From Amoebophrya sp. AT5.2 (Eukaryota; Sar; Dinophyceae; Syndiniales; Amoebophryaceae), in contig RXOD01006422.1 of the NCBI GenBank assembly GCA_005223375.1, positions 1 through 10,404 on the forward strand: DNA of 10,404 nt, in the 5' to 3' direction. Positions 6,908-10,404 of the stretch are shown in pieces. The position numbers and the translations under genes were made by a program. Numbering within the stretch: the first letter of the stretch is position 1; each line of letters opens with the position of its first letter. The notes under the pieces are model-generated. The model made no database searches, had not been told where the DNA came from, and saw nothing but the letters and a program-made list of their open reading frames with translations.

Positions 6908-9227
6908 TTTTAATGTGTATCGGGGCTCGGGTCTGCCCGATCCTGGCCAGCTGTTTTACGTTGAAGGTCTCGCTTTGTTCGCGCGTGGCGTGTCTCTAGG
7001 GGTGTGGGGGGTCAAGGAAGTCTTCCCTGGTCCGGGCGAAGCAGCGGTGGATCCGGTTGTAGGTTCTCTAGTGCACAAGCGAACGGTGGGGCAGGAGTCC
7101 TTCGCTTTTCCCCCCCGCAGCGTAGACTTAGAGCGGGTGAGTATGTGGCTAGAGGACTTCGATGCGAGGCCGCGGCCTCAGAAGTCGGAATCAGAGGCAT
7201 CAGTACCGCACGGGAGGATGCGAGAAACCCCGAACGGCGTCCCGAGCAGTAGAGCGCGAAGAAAGGCGGACGGCAACGGCAAGTACAGGGAGGAGAAGTG
7301 CGAACCGATCGGCTACGTGGAACCGAGCGAAGAGTGCGTGAACAAAGGCGGGCAGGGGGTGGGAAAGAAGACCATTAAGGGGGTGGGACACGAAGTGCTG
7401 GGCAAGGAGGAGAAGCACGCCGACCAGGAAGAGGAGATAGAAGAGGGCGATGCGGCGGAGGGCAAAACACAAGACGAGCGCAGCGAAGACGGCGAAGAGG
7501 AGCAGTTTTACCGGGAGCAGCGGTTGGGGGAGGAGGCCGGAGAGGAGGAGGACGCCGAAAAGGCTGAAGGAGGGGCAGGATGCAGCAGCAACGCGTATGG
7601 CGGCGACATCAATCCCATCTTCCAGCGGAGCCACAGACCCTGGACGGAGATCGCAACCGAGAACATGAACAAGCACCCGCAGCTGATGGAGGAAATTAGG
7701 AGGGGAAGAATTTCATATGGAAGGCAGGCATGGATAGGCTGCAATGTGGATTTCTATGATATGGACAGAGTTAGCATGTTGGTCTGCGGGAAGAAATTGT
7801 CTGACGTAAAGGATAAGAGCAGGGCTAGTGAGATTCGGTTCTTGATCAGCCAGGTGCTGGAGCATCAATTGGCGAGGGAGATTAGAGAGAAGCGGGCGGT
7901 AGTGTGCGCCACGGACGGGTGCGTGAAGCCGTTTGTCGAGGTAGGCGACGACGGGTCTACTAGGAGGGAGGTCCGTGGCGGGAGCGGAGTAGCTTTATTT
8001 TTCGGTGACCCAGACCGCCCTGTCGCCGTGAAGAAGCTCCCCGTGCTCGGGGTTTGTGGTACTGACCCGGATTCATTCGACGTGGAAACGATTGCCGCGA
8101 CCCTAGTGCCTAGTGTGATCGGTGAAACGATTTCGCGCGACGAGGACCGCTGCCTAGTGTCGACCATATATGTTGTGGGTGACTCTAATTCGCTAATCTC
8201 TGCCCTGGACAATTTCTCGGACGCGTCAAGCGCTATCCTTGTCCCGCTCGTGCGAGAGCACGAGCGCATTCCAGATATGTTCGAGCGAGATATAAAGATA
8301 GTTTACATCTGGACACCGGGCCACTGCGCAAGCCTCTACAACGATGTCGCAGATTACGTGGCGGAGAAGGCGACACACTGGGGACCAATCGGAACGCTGC
8401 CAGCAGTATACGCGGCGAAGACGCTGACGCCGTCGATTCTGCGCCGGATCCTATACTCAGAAACTAGGCACTTGCGGGCGCCCTTCTCCTCTCTCCCCTC
8501 CCCTTACTTCAAGGCTAGGTTCGACAGCCTCGGGGCCTTTCGCCCCCCCTCGGGGCTGTTCCGGAGCCAGGAGCAGGAACGTCTGCACTTCTTGCTGTGG
8601 GTGGGCTTCTGCCACACAGGGACCCTGGGAGCTGGCCCCATCATCTACGAGGGCAAGTCGTCGGCAGCGACCTACACCTGCAACCTATGTGGGAAAAAGT
8701 CGACATCGGGCACGGACCACTTCCTCTTCTCGTGCGATGCGGAAATTCCAAGCCTGGCGGAGGAGGGCGAAGACGTCGGGATGTGGCTTCCGCCAGGGAT
8801 CGCGTTCAGATGCGCTCGCGACACGTGGGCGGCGCCGATGGAAGTGGACCTGACCCCTGAGCAGCTTGTTTGTGATGAAGTAGTTGAGCCACTCCGCGCC
8901 CCTATGGCGGGGGTGGGAATGTCCTCCATCAAAACACTATCACAGATAAGGTCGGCTTGCGGGCTGCCGCACCAGGAGGCACCGAACGCCAAGGAAGCAG
9001 CTCACCACCTACGACAAGACCCGAGAAATGTGCTGGACTTCGTTCGACTTGCAGCAGGAGAACTGCCAGGAATCCTCAACAAGCGGATGAAAGAAGTCGC
9101 GCAGTTCGAGAACCTACCACGAGAAGGGAAGGGGATGGCCGCGGTGGCGGAGAGGAAGCAGCAACTAGCCAGCAAAGTCACCCAGGAACTACTAGACACT
9201 ACACTAAAAATTGTGAGGGATTGCTGA
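6846..9227 (+). CDS. Retroelement ORF: RT thumb remainder, acidic linker, RNase H, CCHC zinc knuckle
   Basis: Continuation of the retroelement polyprotein in the +1 frame. The first codon here (GTG) is just where the correct frame resumes; it is not a believable start. Residues 1-60 (KAIKKMLSLPKRCPS, FYVEGLALFARG) resemble the end of a LINE thumb. About 110-260 is an E/K/G-rich hydrophilic linker. About 350-510 is RNase H type I: Asp357 in ATDGC, Glu414 in FDVETIAA, Asp446 in VVGDSNSLISAL, His493 in WTPGHCAS and Asp503 in NDVADYVAEKA, so all catalytic positions are present. A C612-X2-C615-X9-H625-X4-C630 zinc knuckle follows, then an unassigned helical C-terminus of about 160 residues. The 2.4-kb frame is uninterrupted, so this copy is probably young even though it is truncated. 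Confidence 0.82.
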   Translation: MVSTMTKAIKKMLSLPKRCPSFNVYRGSGLPDPGQLFYVEGLALFARGVSLGVWGVKEVFPGPGEAAVDPVVGSLVHKRTVGQESFAFPPRSVDLERVSMWLEDFDARPRPQKSESEASVPHGRMRETPNGVPSSRARRKADGNGKYREEKCEPIGYVEPSEECVNKGGQGVGKKTIKGVGHEVLGKEEKHADQEEEIEEGDAAEGKTQDERSEDGEEEQFYREQRLGEEAGEEEDAEKAEGGAGCSSNAYGGDINPIFQRSHRPWTEIATENMNKHPQLMEEIRRGRISYGRQAWIGCNVDFYDMDRVSMLVCGKKLSDVKDKSRASEIRFLISQVLEHQLAREIREKRAVVCATDGCVKPFVEVGDDGSTRREVRGGSGVALFFGDPDRPVAVKKLPVLGVCGTDPDSFDVETIAATLVPSVIGETISRDEDRCLVSTIYVVGDSNSLISALDNFSDASSAILVPLVREHERIPDMFERDIKIVYIWTPGHCASLYNDVADYVAEKATHWGPIGTLPAVYAAKTLTPSILRRILYSETRHLRAPFSSLPSPYFKARFDSLGAFRPPSGLFRSQEQERLHFLLWVGFCHTGTLGAGPIIYEGKSSAATYTCNLCGKKSTSGTDHFLFSCDAEIPSLAEEGEDVGMWLPPGIAFRCARDTWAAPMEVDLTPEQLVCDEVVEPLRAPMAGVGMSSIKTLSQIRSACGLPHQEAPNAKEAAHHLRQDPRNVLDFVRLAAGELPGILNKRMKEVAQFENLPREGKGMAAVAERKQQLASKVTQELLDTTLKIVRDC

Positions 9228-10404
9228 GTGTGTAGATTTGTCGAAGTGCTTGTGAAATAGGTTGGTCTGCAATTTCTAATGCGCGAGTATATAAGATATG
9301 CCCACTGCTCGTCGAGGTAAGTTTGTAGGTTGCTTGTTTGTTATTTCCTTGCTCTTTCATTTCCTTTCCAGGGCCCCAGCAGCTGTATTAATTTGATTGG
9401 TTGATAGCGATAGGTTATCGAGTGTGTTGCTCAGCGTAGTTTTTAACTGTGTAGGAGTGATCTTAGCATTTAACTTATGTGTTCAGGTGCTGCGCGAGGC
9501 GCTAGAGTTTTTCGTGAGTTGGAGTGTTCTCCCGAAGTACTGAGCGCGACCGGAGTCTTCTAGTCTCCCCGGTGTCTTTTGGAGGTATCTGTGGCGGAGC
9601 AGGGCCGGATCCTCGGGGAGCCTTCTGATGAGCCGACAGTCGGCCGAGGTCCCACACGCCGCGTCCTTAAGATTAGCGGGTTTGAGCGGAGCTTCGGGGC
9701 TTGCGATCCTTTGGTGAGTTGCCAGCGGACGGGAGCTCTAGTGCCTTTGGGGCCATGTCTAGTCTACATGCTGCTGCTTTAAGATTGGCGTCTCCCTGGC
9801 TTTAACTCTCTGCTCGCCCATTGATAATTAAGAATAAGTGTAGCCCTCGAGGAATAGAAACCAAGTGGCAGTGCATGTCTTGCAGGACTTCGAGCACAGT
9901 GGGGAACAACCAGCAGTACGAGAGGAGGCACGATGGAGGAGTAATCACGGGAAGTGATTGGAAGCAGCGAAACTGAGGATGGAAGAAGAAATGTTCAGCG
10001 TATGCTTGGCAACTACATGAAGATCCTTTTTTTTTTGTGCTGGAAACGATCAATTGGTCATGATGCTGGATGCAGATCGTCTATGCCCTTCCTAAGCTCG
10101 CCTCAGGATCCCAAGAGGTAAGAAAGCAAGGCGAAGACGATACCAGCGATGAACAGGCTGAAGGTAGCCAACGTAAAACGCGAAAGAAAGACGTAGAACT
10201 ACCCAACGGGTAAGTTCAGACTTTACGTGGTCCATTGGCATACTCAACGGTGGAAGCTATATGCTCACTGGCGAGAAGGACTGCGTAGGGTCTATCAGAA
10301 GAGCGGGACAGCAGGTGTCTGACGTGCAGCCAATAGCGCGCCGGCTATCTGCAAATCCTGGCAAAACGCATACGGGAGATATTAAGCGAGTTAGGGGTGG
10401 CGGA
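9228..10404. other. Noncoding region, probable retroelement 3' UTR then unassigned DNA
   Basis: About 1.2 kb after the retroelement stop codon with no gene I can support. It is less GC-rich than the coding part at first (9228-9500). It contains a T10 run at 10027-10036, a 6-bp hairpin (AATCAC/GTGATT, 9943-9959) and small open frames without family likeness (67 codons plus at 9579-9782; 83 codons minus at 9802-10053; 49 codons minus from an ATG at 10241 to 10092). Donor-like GTAAGA (10117) and GTAAGT (10210) words occur on the plus strand. I looked on the minus strand for GH31 N-terminal exons and found none. Confidence 0.5.

Larger units (their letters stand above)
6404..9227 (+). mobile_element. 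5'-truncated non-LTR (LINE-type) retroelement with RNase H
   Basis: Read left to right: the end of a reverse transcriptase palm with YSDD, the thumb region, a charged linker, an RNase H type I domain and a CCHC zinc knuckle. This order is typical of RNase H-bearing LINE clades (I/Tad/Ingi-like groups). The finger and first palm motifs are missing, as is any endonuclease, so it is a 5'-truncated copy. One frame change near 6840-6850 breaks the polyprotein. The 3' end is not marked by a poly-A tail I can see, and no target-site duplication was found by eye, so only the coding part is bounded here. It is antisense to the GH31 gene. Confidence 0.85.

Noticed and set aside
7200..7676. Minus-strand open frame of 158 codons that looks very hydrophobic
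   Set aside because: It is the complement of the Glu/Lys-rich linker of the retroelement; antisense of GAG/AAG-rich codons gives Leu/Phe-rich translations. No family likeness.
9579..9782. Plus-strand 67-codon open frame after the retroelement
   Set aside because: No proper start codon and no recognised domain; likely chance in the 3' flank.
9943..9959. Small hairpin AATCAC-GGGAA-GTGATT
   Set aside because: Six base pairs only; common by chance.
10075..10122. Possible plus-strand exon between GATGCAG and GTAAGA
   Set aside because: Only about 14 codons (starting IVYALPKLAS), with no neighbouring exon or family likeness.
10092..10241. Minus-strand 49-codon ORF from an ATG, basic and aromatic
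   Set aside because: Short, no family likeness and no flanking signals; such frames are expected by chance.

Overview
The window is nuclear DNA from a microbial eukaryote. Protein-coding genes are interrupted by short spliceosomal-type introns, the genes are tandem on one strand, and there is a eukaryotic non-LTR (LINE-type) retroelement. GC is moderately high and no bacterial operon signals are seen. The protein sequences, a possible trans-splice acceptor and one inverted-repeat intron would fit an alveolate (dinoflagellate/syndinian-like) or another protist with spliced-leader RNA. That placement is inference only.

Layout: (1) 148-2654, minus: a five-exon membrane-bound proton-pumping pyrophosphatase (V-type H+-PPase). 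It is complete from the start codon through most of the pump core; the C-terminal exon(s) lie beyond the left edge. Intron 5 (1-147) holds a strong hairpin at 26-67. All five introns are in phase 1. (2) 2655-3029: a short intergenic gap. (3) 3030-6329, minus: the catalytic half of a GH31 glycoside hydrolase in two exons. A long C-terminal extension carries two hydrophobic segments and a charged tail. Its single visible intron (about 5199-5531) has ends that do not give a clean GT-AG splice and carries imperfect terminal inverted repeats. (4) 6330-6403: a junction with no recognisable coding. (5) about 6404-9227, plus: a 5'-truncated, frameshifted LINE-type retroelement, with the last part of the reverse transcriptase, an E/K-rich linker, a catalytically intact-looking RNase H and a CCHC zinc knuckle. 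It lies antisense to the GH31 gene exactly where that gene's N-terminal exons would be expected. (6) 9228-10404: about 1.2 kb with no gene I can support; it is probably the element's 3' UTR followed by host intron or intergenic DNA.

The pyrophosphatase and the hydrolase share a strand but no obvious pathway. The pump uses PPi hydrolysis to acidify vacuole-like compartments, and the GH31 enzyme would remove alpha-linked sugars on the lumenal or extracellular side of a membrane. The most noteworthy structures are the GH31 inverted-repeat intron, the uniform phase-1 introns of the pyrophosphatase with short flanking repeats, a recursive-splice-like junction before its exon 4, and the antisense retroelement at the GH31 5' side.
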